Below are positions 14,258-29,166 of a DNA stretch of 64,000 bases, one piece after another. Position numbers and translations under genes: made by a program. The notes beneath the pieces are model-generated. The model searched no databases, was not told where the DNA came from, and worked only from the letters and a program-made list of their open reading frames with translations. The stretch spans positions 2,980,096-3,044,095 of the forward strand of contig OX345648.1 of assembly GCA_947044365.1 (NCBI GenBank), given 5' to 3'. This DNA comes from Petrosia ficiformis. Its lineage: Eukaryota > Porifera > Demospongiae > Haplosclerida > Petrosiidae. Within the stretch, counting starts at the first letter, position 1. Every line of letters starts with the position of its first letter.

Positions 14258-15096
14258 GTAGAGACTGCCGTGAAAGTAGAGTCTATTGTGACTATAGAGA
14301 CTACTGTGACAGCAGAGAATAATGTAATAGGAGACTAATGTGACTATAGCGACTGTTGTAACAGTATAGACTATAGGCCCTTGTGAGAGTATAGACTACT
14401 GTGAGAGTAGAGACTACTGTGACCTTAGACTTTTCTTGACAGTAGAGACTACTGAGAATGTAGAGACGATTGTGACAGTAGAGACAATAGTGACAGTAGA
14501 GACTATTGTGACTGTAGAGACTACTGAGAGTGAAGACTACTGTGACAATGAAGACTACTGTAACAGCAGTTACCACTGTGACAGTAGAGACTATTAATAA
14601 TATAGAGTCTACTGTGACAGCAGAGAATACTGTGACAGTTAGAGACTATTTTGACAGTGGAGACTATCTTGACAGCAGAGACTATTGTGACAGTGGAGAT
14701 TGTGACAGTAGAGACAATTGTCACAGTAGAGACTATTGTGACTATAGAGGCTATTGTGACAGTAGATACTATTATGACAGTAGAGACTACTGTGACAGTA
14801 GATACAATTTTGAGAGTAGATACAATTGTGATAGTAGAGACTATTGTAACTATAGAAACCACTGTGACAGTAGAGACAATTGTGACAGTAGAGACAATTG
14901 AGACAGTAGAGACTATTGTTACAGTGGAGTATATTGTGACTGTAGAGACTGGTGTAAATATAGAGACTATTGATGCAGTAGAGACTAGGTTGACTTTTGA
15001 GACTACTGCGACAGCAGAGACCGCCGGTAACAGTTAAAATTACTGCCACAGTAGACACTATTTTGAAATTAGAAACTACTGCGACAGCAGTTACCA
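14258..15096 (+). repeat. minisatellite block 12 (F)
   Basis: F-oriented. It repeats the end structure of blocks 8, 10 and 14. Confidence 0.85.
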
Positions 15097-17565
15097 CCCT
15101 CACAAGTGCCTATAGTCTCTACTGTCCCTGCAGTCTCTATAGTCATAATAGTCTCTACTGTCGCAGTAGTCTCTAATGTCACAGTAGTTTCAACTGTCAC
15201 CGCTGTCTCTTTTGTCGCAGTAGTCTCTACTCTCACAGTAGTCTCAACACTCCCTGTAGTCTCTACTGTCACAGGAGAGTCTATTGTCTCAGTAGTCTCT
15301 ACTGTCACAGTAGTCTCTACGGTCACAAGTGTGTATAGTCTCTACAGTCACAATTGTCTCTAATGTCACAATTGTCTCTACTGTAACAGTAATCACTACT
15401 GTCACAGTAGAGTCTATGTCACAGTAGTCTCTACTCTCACTGTAGTCTCTACTGTCACAAGTGCCTATAGTCTCACTGTCACAAAAGTCTTTAACTGTCA
15501 CAGTAGTTTCAACTATCACCGCAGTCTATAATGTCGCTTTAGTCTCTACTGTCACAGTAGTTTAAATTCTCAATGCTGTCTCTGCTGTCACAATTGTCTC
15601 TATAGTCAGTATAGTCTCTACTGTCAAAATTGTCTCCAATGTCACAAGAGTCTCTACTGTCACTGTAGTCTCTACTGTCACAGGAGAGTCTATTGTCACA
15701 GTAGTCTCTACTCACACAGTAGTCTCTACCGTCACAGTAGTCTCTACTGTCACAAGTGTCTATAGTCTCTACTGTCACAATAGTCTCTATAGTCACAACA
15801 GTCTCCACTGCCACAATAGTCTCTACTGTCATTGTGGTAACTGCTGTCACAATTGTATCTACTGTCACATTGTCTCTACTATCACAGTAGTCTCTTCTGT
15901 TTCAGTACAATCTATTGTAACAGTGGTCTCTACTCTCATTGTAGTCTCTACTGTAACAAGTCCCTATAGTCTCTACTGTCACAGTGGTGACAGCAGTCAC
16001 AGTAGTCTCTATACTCGAAATAGCCTCTAATGTAATAATAGTCTCCACCGTCACAATTGTCTCTACTGTCACAGTAGTGTCTATAACCACAATTGTCTCT
16101 TCTGTCACAACAGTCTCTACTCTCAAAATAGTCTCAACTGTAACGGTAGTTTCTATAGTCACATTATTCTCTTCTGTCACAATAGTCTCTACTGTCACAA
16201 TTATCTCTAATGTCACAATTGTCCCTACTTTAACAGTAATCACTACTGTCACAGTAGAGTCTATGTCACAGTAGTCTCTACTCTCACTGTAGTCTCTACT
16301 GTCACAAGTGCCTATAGTCTCACTGTCACAAAAGACTTTAACTGTCACAGTAGTTTCAACTGTCACAGTAGTCTATAATGTAGCTTTAGTCTCTACTGTC
16401 ACAGTAGTTTCAACTCTCAATGCTGTCTCTACTGTCACAATTGTCTTTATGTTCACAATAGTCTCAACTGTGAAAATTGTCTCCAATATCACAATAGTCT
16501 ATACTGTCACAATTGGCTCTTCTGTCAAAATATTCTCTACACTCACAGTAGTCTCTATAGTCACAGTAGTCTCAATAGTAACAATAGTCTCCACTGTCAC
16601 AGTAGTCTCTACTGTAACAATAGTCTCAACTGTCACAATAGTCTCTACTCTCACAATAGTCTCTACTGTTAAGATTGTATCTACTGTCACAATTGTCTGT
16701 ACTGTCACAGTAGTCTTACTGTCACAAGTGCCTATAGTCTGTACTGTCACAACATTCTCTATAGTCACAATATTCTCCACTGTCACTATTGTCTCTACTG
16801 TCACAGTAGTCTCTATAATCACAATAGTCTCTACGGTCGCATTCGTCTCTATAGTCACAATAGTCTCTACTGGCAATGAAGTCTCTGCTGTCGCAGTAGT
16901 CTCTAAGGTCAATGTGGTAACTGCTGTCCCAGTAGTCTCTATGTGACAGTAGAGTCTATTGTCACAATAGTCTCCACTGTCACAATAGTCTCTATAGTCA
17001 CAATAGTCTCTACTGTCACAGTAGTCTCTACTGTCACAAGTGTCTATAGTCTCTACTGTCACAATAGTCTCTATAGTCACAATAGTCTCCACTGTCACAA
17101 TAGTCTCTACTGTCACAATAGACTCTACAGTCACACGAGAGTCTATTGTCACAGTATATAGAGACTATCGTCACAGTAGTCTCTACTCACACAGTAGTCT
17201 CTGCTGTCACTGTAGTCCCTACTGTCACTGCAGTCTCTGCTGTAGCAGTAGTCTATAATGTCACGGGGGTAACTGCTGTCATATAATAGTCTCTACTGTG
17301 ACAGTAGAGTCTATTGTCACAGTAGTCTCTACTGTCAATAGTCTACCGTCACACACTCTTTAACTGTCACAGTAGTTTCAACTGTCACCGCTGTCTCTGC
17401 TGTCGCAGAAGTATCTACTGTTACAGTAGTCTCTACTGTCACTGTAGAACCTACTGTCACAGTAAATAGAGTCTATCGTCACAGTAGTCTCTACTCTCAC
17501 AGTAGTCTCTGCTGTCACAAGTGCCTATAGTCTCTACGGTAACAACAGTCTCTACAGTCACAAAA
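15097..17565 (-). repeat. minisatellite block 13 (R)
   Basis: R-oriented, about 2.5 kb. Its middle repeats block 9 sequence. Confidence 0.85.
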
Positions 17566-18709
17566 GTAGAGACTGCCGTGAAAGTAGAGTCTATTGTGAC
17601 TATAGAGACTACTGTGACAGCAGTTACCACTGTGACAGTATAGACTACTGTGACAGCAGAGACTACTCTGACTGTAGAGACTACTTCGACAGTAGAGAAT
17701 ATTGCGGCTATAGATACTTCTGTGACAGCAGTTACCACTGTGGCGGTAGACACTACTGTAACAGTAGAGAATATTGTAACAGGAGACTATTGTGACTATA
17801 GCGACTGTTGTAACAGTATAGACTATAGGCCCTTGTGAGAGCATAGACTACTGTGAGAGTAGAGACTACTGTGACAATAGACTATTCTTGACAGTAGAGA
17901 CTACTGAGAATGTAGAGACGATTGTGACAGTAGAGACAATAGTGACAGTAGAGACTATTGTGACTATAGAGACTACAGTGACTGCTATTACCACTGTGAC
18001 AGTAGAGACTATTGTGACAGTAGATACTATTATGACAGTGGAGACTATTGTGAGAGTAGAGACTATTGTGACTGTAGAGACTACTGAGAGTGAAGACTAC
18101 TGTGACAATGAAGACTACTGTGACAGGAGTTACCACTGTGACAGTAGAGACTATTGATATTATAGAGTCTACTGTCACAGCAGAGAATACTGTGACAGTA
18201 GAGACTATTTTGACAGTGGAGACTATCTTGACAGTAGAGACTATTGTGACAGTGGAGATTGTGACAGTAGAGACTATTGTCACAGTAGAGACTATTGTGA
18301 CTATAGAGACTATTGTGACAGTGGATACTATTATGACAGTAGAGACTACTGTGAGAAAAGAGACTACTGTGACAGTAGACTCTACTGTGACAGTAGAGAC
18401 TACTGTGACAGTAGATACAATTTTGAGAGTAGATACAATTGTGATAGTAGAGACTATTGTAACTATAGAAACCACTGTGACAGAAGAGACAATTGTGACA
18501 GTAGAGACAATTGAGACAGTAGAGACTATTGTTACAGTGGAGTATATTGTGACTGTAGAGACTGGTGTAAATATAGAGACTATTGATGCAGTAGAGACTA
18601 GGTTGACATTTGAGACTACTGCGACAGCAGAGACCGCCGGTAACAGTTAAAATTACTGCCACAGTAGACACTATTTTGAAATTAGACACTACTGCGACAG
18701 CAGTTACCA
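17566..18709 (+). repeat. minisatellite block 14 (F)
   Basis: F-oriented, bounded by the recurrent junctions. Confidence 0.85.
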
Positions 18710-20565
18710 CCCTCACAAGTGCCTATAGTCTCTACTGTCCCTGCAGTCTCTATAGTCATAATAGTCTCTACTGTCGCAGTAGTCTCTAATATCACAGTAG
18801 TTACAACTGTCACCGCTGTCTCTTTTGTCGCAGTAGTCTCTACTCTCACAGTAGTCTCTACACTCACTGTAGTCTCTACTGTCACAGGAGAGTCTATTGT
18901 CACAGTAGTCTCTACGGTCACAAGTGTGTATAGTCTCTACGGTCACAATAGTCTCTATAGTCACAACAGTCTCAACTGTCACAATAGTCTCTACTCTCAC
19001 AATAGTCTCTACTGTTAAGATTGTATCTACTGTCACAATTGTCTGTACTGTCACAGTAGTCTTACTGTCACAAGTGCATATAGTCTGTACTGTCACAACA
19101 TTCTCTATAGTCACAATATTCTCCACTGTCACTATTGTCTCTACTATCACAGTAGTCTCTATAGTCACAATAGTCTCTACTGTCGCATTCGTCTCTATTG
19201 TCACAATTGGCTCTTCTGTCACAATTGTCTCTACACTCACAGTAGTCTCTATAGTCACAGTAGTTTCAATAGTCACAATAGTCTCCACTGTCACAGTAGT
19301 CTCTACTCTCACAATAGTCTCTACTGTTAAGATTGTATCTACTGTCACAATTGTCTGTACTGTCACAGTAGTCTTACTGTCACAAGTGCCTATAGTCTGT
19401 ACTGTCACAACATTCTCTATAGACACAATATTCTCCACTATCACTATTGTCTCTGCTGTCACAGTAGTCTCTATAATCACAATTGTCTCTACTGTCACAA
19501 TTATATCCTACTGTCACAATTGTCTCTACTGTAACAGTAGTTTCTACACTCAGAGTAGTCTCAACCGTCACAATAGTCTCTACTGTAACAGTAGTCACTA
19601 CTGTCACAGTTGAGTCTATTGTCAAAGTAGTCTACTCTCACAGTACTCTCTACTGTCACAAGTGCCTATAGTCTCTACTGTCACAACAATCTCTATAGTC
19701 ACAATAGTCCCTACTGTCACTGCAGTCTCTGCTGTCGCAGTAGTCACTAATGTCACGGGGGTAACTGCTGTCATATAATAGTCTCTACTGGGACAGTAGA
19801 GTCTATTGTCACAGTAGTCTCTACTGTCAATAGTCTACCGTCACACACTCTTTAACTGTCACAGTAGTTTCAACTGTCACCACACTCTCTGATGTCGCAG
19901 TAGTCTCTAATCTCACAGTAATTTCAACTGTCACCGCTGTCTCTGCTGTCGTAGAAGTATCTACTGTCGCAGTAGTCTCTACAGTCAGAGTAGTCTCTAA
20001 TGTCGCAGCAGTCTCAACTGTCACAGTAGTCTCTACTGTCACAGTAGAGGCTATTGTCACAGTAGTCTCTACTGTCACAGTAGTCTCTGCTGTCACAAGT
20101 GCCTATAGTCTCTACGGTCACAACAGTCTCTATAGTCACAAAAGTCTCCACTGTCACTATAGTCTCTACAGCCAGTGGTAAATGATGTCACAGAAGTATT
20201 TATGGTCACAATAGTCTCTACTCTCATAGTAGTCTGTACAGTCAGAGTAGTTTCTAATGTCGCAGCTGTCTCAACTGTCAGATTAGTCTCTACTGTCACT
20301 GTAGTCTCTACTGTCGCAATAGTCTCTATGGTCACAATAGTCTCTCCTACCACAATAGTCTCCACTGTCACAATAGTCTCTACTGTCAGAGTAGTCTCAA
20401 ATGTCGCAGTAGTTATAATGTAAAGTTGGTAACTGCTGTCGCATTAGTTTATACAGTCACAATAGTGTCTACTGTGGCAGTAGTTTCAACTGTCACAGCA
20501 GTCTCTGCTGTCGCAGTAACCTCAACTGTCACAGTAGTCTATACTATCACAGTGGTGACTGTGGC
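18710..20565 (-). repeat. minisatellite block 15 (R)
   Basis: R-oriented. It contains a local tandem duplication seen as two copies of the same stretch near 18,980-19,100 and 19,290-19,420. Confidence 0.8.
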
Positions 20566-22391
20566 AGTAGGGACTATTGGATCAGTAGAGTCTATTGTCA
20601 CAGTGGAGACTATTATGACTGTAGAGACTACTGTGACAGTAGAGAATACTGTGACAGTAGAGACAATTGTGACAGTAGAGACAATTTTGACAGTAGAGAC
20701 TATTGTGACAGGTGGAGACTATTGTGATTATAAAAACTACTGCGACAGCAGAGACAGCGGTGAAAGTTGAAACTACTGTGACAGTAGAGAAAAATTGTTA
20801 CAGTAAAGAGTATTGCGACTATAGAGTCTACTGCGACAGCAGAGACACCGGTGACAGTTGAAACTACTGTGACTGTTAGAGACTACTGTTACAGTAGTAA
20901 CTACTTTGAGGGTGGACAACTGCGATAGTAGAGACTACTGCGATAGCAGATGCTGCGGTGATAGTTGAAACTATTGTGACAAAAAAGACTGTTGTGACAG
21001 TAGAAACTACTGTGACAGCAGTTACCACCGTGATATTAGAGACTACTGCAACAGTAGAAACTGCCGTGAAAGTAGAGTCTATTGTGACTATAGAGACTAC
21101 TGTGACAGCATTTACCACTGTGACAGTATAGACTACTGTGACAGCAGAGACTACTCTGACTGTAGAGACTACTGCGACAGTAGAGACTATTGTGGCTATA
21201 GATACTTCTGTGACAGCAGTTACCACTGTGGCGGTAGAGACTACTGTAACAGTAGAGAATATTGTAACAGGAGACTCTTGTGACTATAGCGACTGTTGTG
21301 ACAGTATAGACTATAGGCCCTTGTGAGAGCATAGACTACTGTGAGAGTAGAGACTACTGTGACAATAGACTCTTCTGTGACAGTAGAGACTACTGAGAAT
21401 GTAGAGACAATTTTGACAGTAGAGACAATAGTGACAGTAGAGACTATTGTGACTATAGAGACTACAGTGACTGCTATTACCACTGTGACAGTAGAGACTA
21501 TTGTGACAGTAGATACTATTATGACAGTGGAGACTATTGTGAGAGTAGAGACTATTGTGACTGTAGAGACTACTGAGAGTGAAGACTACTGTGACAATGA
21601 AGACTACTGTGAGAGTAGAGACAATTGTGAGTAGAACCAATTGTGTTATTAGAGACTATTTTGACAGTGGAGACTATCTTGACAGTAGAAACTATTGTGA
21701 CAGTAGAGACTACTGTGACAGCAGTTACCACTGTGACAGTAGAGACTATTGATATTATAGAGGCTACTATGACAGCAGAGAATACTGTGACAGTAGAGAC
21801 TATTTTGACAGTGGAGACTATCTTGACAGTAGAGACTATTGTGACAGTTGAGACTATTGGGACAGGAGACTATTGTGAAAGTGGAGATTGTGACAGTAGA
21901 GACTATTGTCACAGTGGAGACTATTGTGACTATAGAGATTATTGTGACAGTAGTGACTATTGTGACAGTGGAAACTAATGTGAATATAGAGACTGTAGAG
22001 ACTATAGGCACTTGTGAGAGTAGAGACTACTGTGAGAAAAGAGACAACTGTGACAATAGACTCTACTGTGACAGTAGAGACTACTGTGACAGTAGAGACA
22101 ATTTTGAGAGTAGATACAATTGTGATAGTAGAGACTATTGTGACTATACAAACCACTGTGACAGTAGAGACAATTGTGACAGTAGAGACAATTGAGACAG
22201 TAGAGACTATTGTTACAGTGGAGTACATCTACACCAGTAGAGACTGGTGTAAATATAGAGACAATTGATGCAGTAGAGACTAGGTTGACATTTGAGACTA
22301 CTGCGACAGCAGAGACTGCCGGTAACAGTTAAAATTACTGCCACAGTAGACACTATTTTGAAATTAGAAACTACTGCGACAGCAGTTACCA
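20566..22391 (+). repeat. minisatellite block 16 (F)
   Basis: F-oriented. It is entered through a non-standard switch (GTGGTGACTGTGGCAGTAG) and left through the recurrent F-to-R junction. Confidence 0.85.
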
Positions 22392-25300
22392 CCCTCACAA
22401 GTGCCTATAGTCTCTACTGTCACAACAGTCTCTATAGTCATAATAGTCTCTACTCTCACAATAGTCTCTACTGTTAAGATTGTATCTACTGTCACAATTG
22501 TCTGTACTGTCACAGTAGTTTTACAGTCACAAGTGCCTATAGTCTGTACTGTCACAACATTCTCTATAGTCAAAATATACTCCACTGTCACTATTGTCTC
22601 TACTGTCACAGTAGTCTCTACAGTCACAATAGTCTCTATTGTCGCATTCGTCTCTACTGTCACAATTGTCTCTACTGTCAAAATTATCTCTACTGCAAAA
22701 GTAGTCGCTTCTGTCACAGTAGAGTCTATTGTCACAGTAGTCTCTACTCTCACAGTAGTCTCTATTGTCACAAGTGCCTAAGTCTCTACTGTCACAACAG
22801 TCTCTATAGTCACAATAGTCTCTACTGGCACTGCAGTCTCTGCTGTCGCAGTAGTCTCTAAGGTCACAGTGGAAACTGCTGTCCCAGTAGTCTCTACTGT
22901 GACAGTAGAGTCTATTATCACAATAGTCTCCACTGTCACAATAGTCTCTACTGTCACAATAGTCTCTACTGTCACAGTAGTCTCTACTGTCACAAGTGTC
23001 TATAGTCTCTACTGTCACAATAGTCTCTATAGTCACAATAGTCTCCACTGTCACAATAGTCTCTACTGTCACAATAGACTCTACAGTCACACGAGAGTCT
23101 ATTGTCACAGTAGATAGAGTCTATCGTCACAGTAGTCTCAACTCACACAGTAGTCTCTGTTGTCACTGTAGTCTCTACTGTCACTGTAGTCTCTATAGTC
23201 ACAATAGTCTCTACTGTCAAGATTGTATCGACTGTCACAATTGTCTCTACTGTAACAGTAGTCTCTACTGTCACAGTAGAGTCTATTGTCACTGTATTCT
23301 CTACTCTCACAATATCTCTACTATCACAAGTGCCTATAGTCTCTACTGTCACATCAGTCTCTATAGTCACAATAGTCTCTACTGTCACTATTGTCTCTAC
23401 TGTCACAGTAGTCTCTATAGTCACAGTAGTCTCTACTGTCACAAATGCCTATAGTCTCACTGTCACAAAAGTCTTTAACTGTCACAGTAGTTTCAACGGT
23501 CACCGCAGTCTATGATGTCGCAGTAGTCTCTACTGTCACAGAAGTTTCAACTCTCAATGCTGTCTCTACTGTCACAATTGTCTCCACTGTCACAATTGTC
23601 TCCACTGTCACAATAGTCTCTACGGTCATTATTGTCTCCATTGTCACAATTGTCTCTACTGTCACAGTAGTTTCTATAATCACAATTGTCTCTACTGTCA
23701 CAATTGTATCTACTGTCACAATTGTCTCTACTGTAACAGTGGTCTCTACTCTCATTGTAGTCTCTACAGTAACAAGTCTCTATAGTCTCTACTACTGTGA
23801 CAGTGGTGACAGCAGTCACAGTAGTCTCTATACTCGAAATAGCCTCTAATGTAATAATAGTCTCCACCGTCACAATTGTCTCTACTGTCACAGTAGTGTC
23901 TATAACCACAATTGTCTCTTCTGTCACAACAGTCTCTACTCTCAAAATAGTCTCAACTGTAACAGTAGTCTCTATAGTCACAATATTCTCTTCTGTCACA
24001 ATAGTCTCTACTGTCACAATTGTCTCTAATGTCACAATAGTCTCTACTCTCACAGTAGTTTCAACTGTCACTGCAGTCTATAATGTCGCTGTAGTCTCTA
24101 CAGTCACAGTAGTTTCAACTCTCAATGCTGTCTCTACTGTCACAATTGTCTCTATGGTCACAATAGTCTCAACTGTCAAAATTGTCTCCAATGTCACAAT
24201 AGTCTATACTGTCACAATTGGCTCTTTTATCACAATTGTCTCTACACTCACAGTAGTCTCTATAGTCACAGTAGTCTCAATAGTAACAATAGTCTCCACT
24301 GTCACAGTAGTCTTTACTGTAACAATAGTCTCAACTGTCACAATAGTCTCTACTCTCACAATAGTCTCTACTGTTAAGATTGTATCTACTGTCACAATTG
24401 TCTGTACTGTCACAGTAGTCTTACTGTCACAAGTGCCTATAGTCTGTACTGTCACAACATTCTCTATAGTCACAATATTCTCCACTGTCACTATTGTCTC
24501 TACTGTCACAGTAGTCTCTATAGTCACAATAGTCTCTACTGTCGCATTCGTCTCTACTGTCACAATTGTCTCTACTGTCAAAATTATCTCTACTGCAAAA
24601 GTAGTCGCTTCTGTCACAGTAGAGTCTATTGTCACAGTAGTCTCTACTCTCACAGTAGTCTCTACTGTCACAAGTGCCTATGTTTCTACGGTCACAACAG
24701 TCTCTATAGTCACAATAGTCTCTACTGGCACTGCAGTCTCTGCTTTCGCAGTAGTCTCTAAGGTCACAGTGGTAACTGCTGTCCCAGTAGTCTCTACTGT
24801 GACAGTAGAGTCTATTGTCACAATAGTCTCCACTGTCACAATAGTCTCTACCGTCACAATAGTCTCTACTGTCACAGTAGTCTCTACTGTCACAAGTGTC
24901 TATAGTCTCTACTGTCCAAATAGTCTCTATAGTCACAATAGTCTCCACTGTCACAATAGTCTCTACTGTCACAATAGACTCTACAGTCAAACGAGAGTCT
25001 ATTGTCACAGTAGATAGAGTCTATCGTCACAGTAGTCTCTACTCACACAGTAGTCTCTGCTGTCACTGTAGTCTCTACTGTCACTGTAGTCTCTATAGTC
25101 ACAATAGTCTCTACTGTCGCAATAGTCTCTACTGTCAAGATTGTATCGACTGTCACAATTGTAACAGTAGTCTCTACTGTTACAGTAGAGTCTATTGTCA
25201 CTTAATTCTCTACTCTCACAATATCTTTACTATCACAAGTGCCTATAGTCTCTACTGTCACATCAGTCTCTATAGTCACAATAGTCTCTACTGTCACTAT

Positions 25301-28300
25301 TGTCTCTACTATCACAGTAGTCTCTATAGTCACAATAGTCTCTACTGTCGCAATAGTCTTTACTGTCACAATTGTCTCTAATGTCACAATTGTCTTTACT
25401 GTAACAGTAATCACTACTCTCAAAGTAGAGTCTATGTCACAGTAGTCTCTGCTCTCACAGTAGTCTCTACTGTCACAAGTGCCTATAGTCTCACTATCAC
25501 AAAAGTTTTTAACTGTCACAGTAGTTTCAACTGTCACCGCAGTCTATGATGTCGCAGTAGTCTCTACTGTCACAGAAGTTTCAACTCTCAATGCTGTCTC
25601 TACTGTCACAATTGTCTCCACTGTCACAATTGTCTCTACTGTCACAGTAGTTTCTATAATCACAATTGTCTCTACTGTCACAATTGTATGTACTGTCACA
25701 ATTGTCTCTACTGTAGCAGTAGTCTCTACACTCACAGTAGTCTCAACTGTCACAACAGTCTTTGTAGTAACAATGGACTCCACTATCACAATTGTCTCTA
25801 CTGTCACAGTTTTCTCTTTAGTCACCATAGTCTCTACTGTCACAATAGTCTCTACTGTCACAATTGTTTCTTCAGTCACAATTGTCTCTTCTGTCACAGT
25901 AGTTCCTATAGTCACAATTGTCTCTACTGTAACAATTATCTCTACTGTAACAGTAGTCACTACTGTCACAGTTGAGAGTCTATTGTCAAAGTAGTCTCTA
26001 CTCTCACAGTAGTCTCTACTGTCACAAGAGCCTATAGTCTCTACTGTCACAACAATCTCTATAGTCACAATAGTCCCTACTGTCACTGCAGTCTCTGCTG
26101 TCACAGTAGTCTCTAATGTCACGGGGGTAACTGCTGTCATATAATAGTCTCTACTGTGACAGTAGAGTCTATTGTCACAGTAGTCTCTACTGTCAGTAGT
26201 CTACCGTCACACTCTTTAACTGTCACAGTAGTTTCAACTGTCACCGCAGTCTCTGATGTCGCAGTAGTCTCTAATCTCACAGTAGTTTCAACTGTCACAG
26301 CTGTCTCTGCTGTCGCAGAAGTATCTACTGTCACAGTAGTCTCTACTGTCACTATAGAATCTACTGTCACAGTAAATAGAGTCTATCGTCACAGTAGTCT
26401 CTACTCTCACAATAGTCTCTACTGTCAGAGTAGTCTCAAATGTCGCAGTAGTTATAATGTAAAGTTGGTAACTGCTGTCGCAGTAGTTTCTACAGTCACA
26501 ATAGTGTCTAATGTGGCAGAAGTTTCAACTGTCACAGCAGTCTCTGCTGTCGCAGTAACCTCAACTGTCACAGTAGTCTATACTGTCACAGTGGTGACTG
26601 CTGTCACAGTAGTCTCTATACTCACAATAGTCACTAATGTCAAAATAGTCTCCACTGTCACAATATTCTCTACTCTCACAATAGTCTCTGCTGTCACAGT
26701 GGTAACTGTTGTCACAGTAGTATCTATAGTCACAATAGTCTCTACTGTCGCATAGTCTCTAATGTAACGGTGATACTGCTGTCGCAGTAGTTTGTACTGT
26801 CACGGTAGTCTCTACTGTGGCGGTAGTCTCAACTGTCACCGCAGACTCTTTCTGTCGCAGTTATCTCAACTGTCACTGTAGTCTCTAATGTCACAATAGT
26901 CTCTACTGTCACAATAATCTATACTGTCACAATAATCTCTACTGTTACAGTGGTAACTTCTGTCACAGTAGTCACTATATTCACAATATTCTTTACTGTC
27001 ACAATAGTCTCTTCTGTCAGAGTAGTCTCAAATGTCGCAGTAGTTATAATATAAAGTTGGTAACTGCTGTCGCAGTAGTTTCTACAGTCACAATAGTGTC
27101 TACTGTGGCAGTAGATTCATCTGTCACAGCAGTCTCTGCTGTCGCAGTAACCTCAACTGTCACAGTAGTCTATACTGTCACAGTGGTGACTGCTGTCACA
27201 GCAGTCTCTATACTCACAATAGTCACTAATGTCGAAATAGTCTCCACTGTCACAATTGTCTCTACTGTCACAGTAGTTTCTATAATCACAATTGTCTCTA
27301 TTGTCACAATTGTATCTACTGTCACAATTGTCTCTATAACAGTAGTCACTACTGTCACAGTAGAGTCTATTGTCACAGTAGTCTCTACTCTCCCAGTCGA
27401 CTCTACTGTCACAACTGCCTATAGTCTCTACTGTCACTACAGTCTCTATAGTAAAAATAGTCTCCACTGTCACAATAGTCTCAACTGTCACAATAGTCTC
27501 TTTTGCCACAGTGGTAACTGCTGTCACAGAAGTATCTACTGTCACAATTGTCTCCACTGTCACAATTGTCTCTCAATTGTCTATACTGTCACAGTAGTCT
27601 CTATAGTCACAATATTCTCTACTGTCACTGCAGTCTCTGCTGTCGCAGTATTCTCTAATGTCACCGTGGTAACTGCTGTCATAGTCTCTACACTCACAGT
27701 AGAGTCTATTGTCACAGTAGTCTCTAACTGTCACAGTAGTTTCAAATGTCACAAGTGCCTATAATCTCTATAGTCTCTCCTTTCACAACAGTCTCTATAG
27801 TCAAAATAGTCTCCACTGTCAAAATATTCTCAACTGTCACAATAGTCTCTTTTGCCACAGTGGTAACTGCTGTCACAGAAGTATCTATAGCCAAAATATT
27901 CTCTAATGTCACAGTAGTCTCTACAGTCAGAGTAGTCTCTATTGTCGCAGTAGTCTCAACTGTCACAGTAGTCTCTACTGTCACAGTGGTAACTGCTGTC
28001 ACAGTAGTCTCTATAGTCACAATAGACTCTAATTTCAAAATAGTCTCTACTGTCACAATAGTCTCTACAGTAACAGTGGTAACTGCTGTCACAGTAGTCT
28101 CTATAGAAACAATAGTCTCTACTGTCACAATTATGTGCACGATCACAATAGTCTCTACTGTCACAATTGGCTCTACTGTCACAATTGTCTCTACTCTCAC
28201 AGTAGTCTCTATATTCAATATATTCTTTACTGTCACAACAGTCTCCACTGTCAGAGTAGTCTCAACTGTCGCAGTAGTTATAATGTAAAGTTGGTAACTG

Positions 28301-29166
28301 CTGTTGCAGTAGTTTCTACAGTCACAATAGTGTCTACTGTGGCAGTAGTTTCAACTGTCACAGCAGTCTCTGCTGTCGCAGTAACCTCAACTGTCACAGT
28401 AGTCTTTACTGTCACAGTAGTTTCAACTGTCACATGTGCCTATAATCTCTATAGTCTCTCTTTTCACAATAGTCTCAAATGTCACAATAGCCTCTACTGT
28501 CACAATTGACTCTTCTGTCACAATTGTCTCTACACTCACAGTAGTCTTTATAGTCACAATAGTCTCCACTGTCACAATAGTCTCCACTGTCACAATAGTC
28601 TCTTTTGCCACAGTGGTAACTGCTGTCACAGAAGTATCTATAGCCAAAATATTCTCTAATGTCACAGTAGTCTCTACAGTCAGAGTAGTCTCTATCGTCG
28701 CAGTAGTCTCAACTGTCACAGTAGTCTCTACTGTCACAGTAGACTCTACGGTCACAAGTGTCTATAGTCTCTACGGTCACAATAGTCTCTATAGTCACAA
28801 TAGTCTCCACTGTCAAAATAGTCTCTACTGTCACAATAGTATCTACTGTCACAGTGGTAACTGCTGTCACAATTGTATCTACTGTCACAATTGTCTCTAC
28901 TGTCACAGTAGTCTCTACTGTCACAAGTCCCTATAGTCTCTACTGTCACAGTTGTGACTGCAGTCACAGTAGTCTCTATACTCGAAATAGTCTCTAATGT
29001 CACAATAGTCTCCACAGTCACAATTGTCTCTTCTGTCACAGTAGTTTCTATAACCACAATTGTCTCTACTGTCACAATTGTATCTACTGTCACAATAGTC
29101 TCCACTTTCACAGTTGTCTCTACTGTCACTACAGTCTCTACTGTCACAGTAGTCTCTACTGCAACA
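22392..29166 (-). repeat. minisatellite block 17 (R)
   Basis: R-oriented, 6.8 kb. It includes the longest stop-free stretch of the array (23,797-25,017, 406 codons of VSTVTI-type hexapeptides). I read this as a by-product of the 18-bp period and not as a gene. Confidence 0.85.

Noticed and set aside
23797..25017. 406-codon open frame of VSTVTI-type repeats
   Set aside because: An 18-bp period without stops opens frames on both strands throughout the array. The frames end wherever a 25-bp variant shifts phase, there is no start context, and the same sequence is equally open in the opposite strand.
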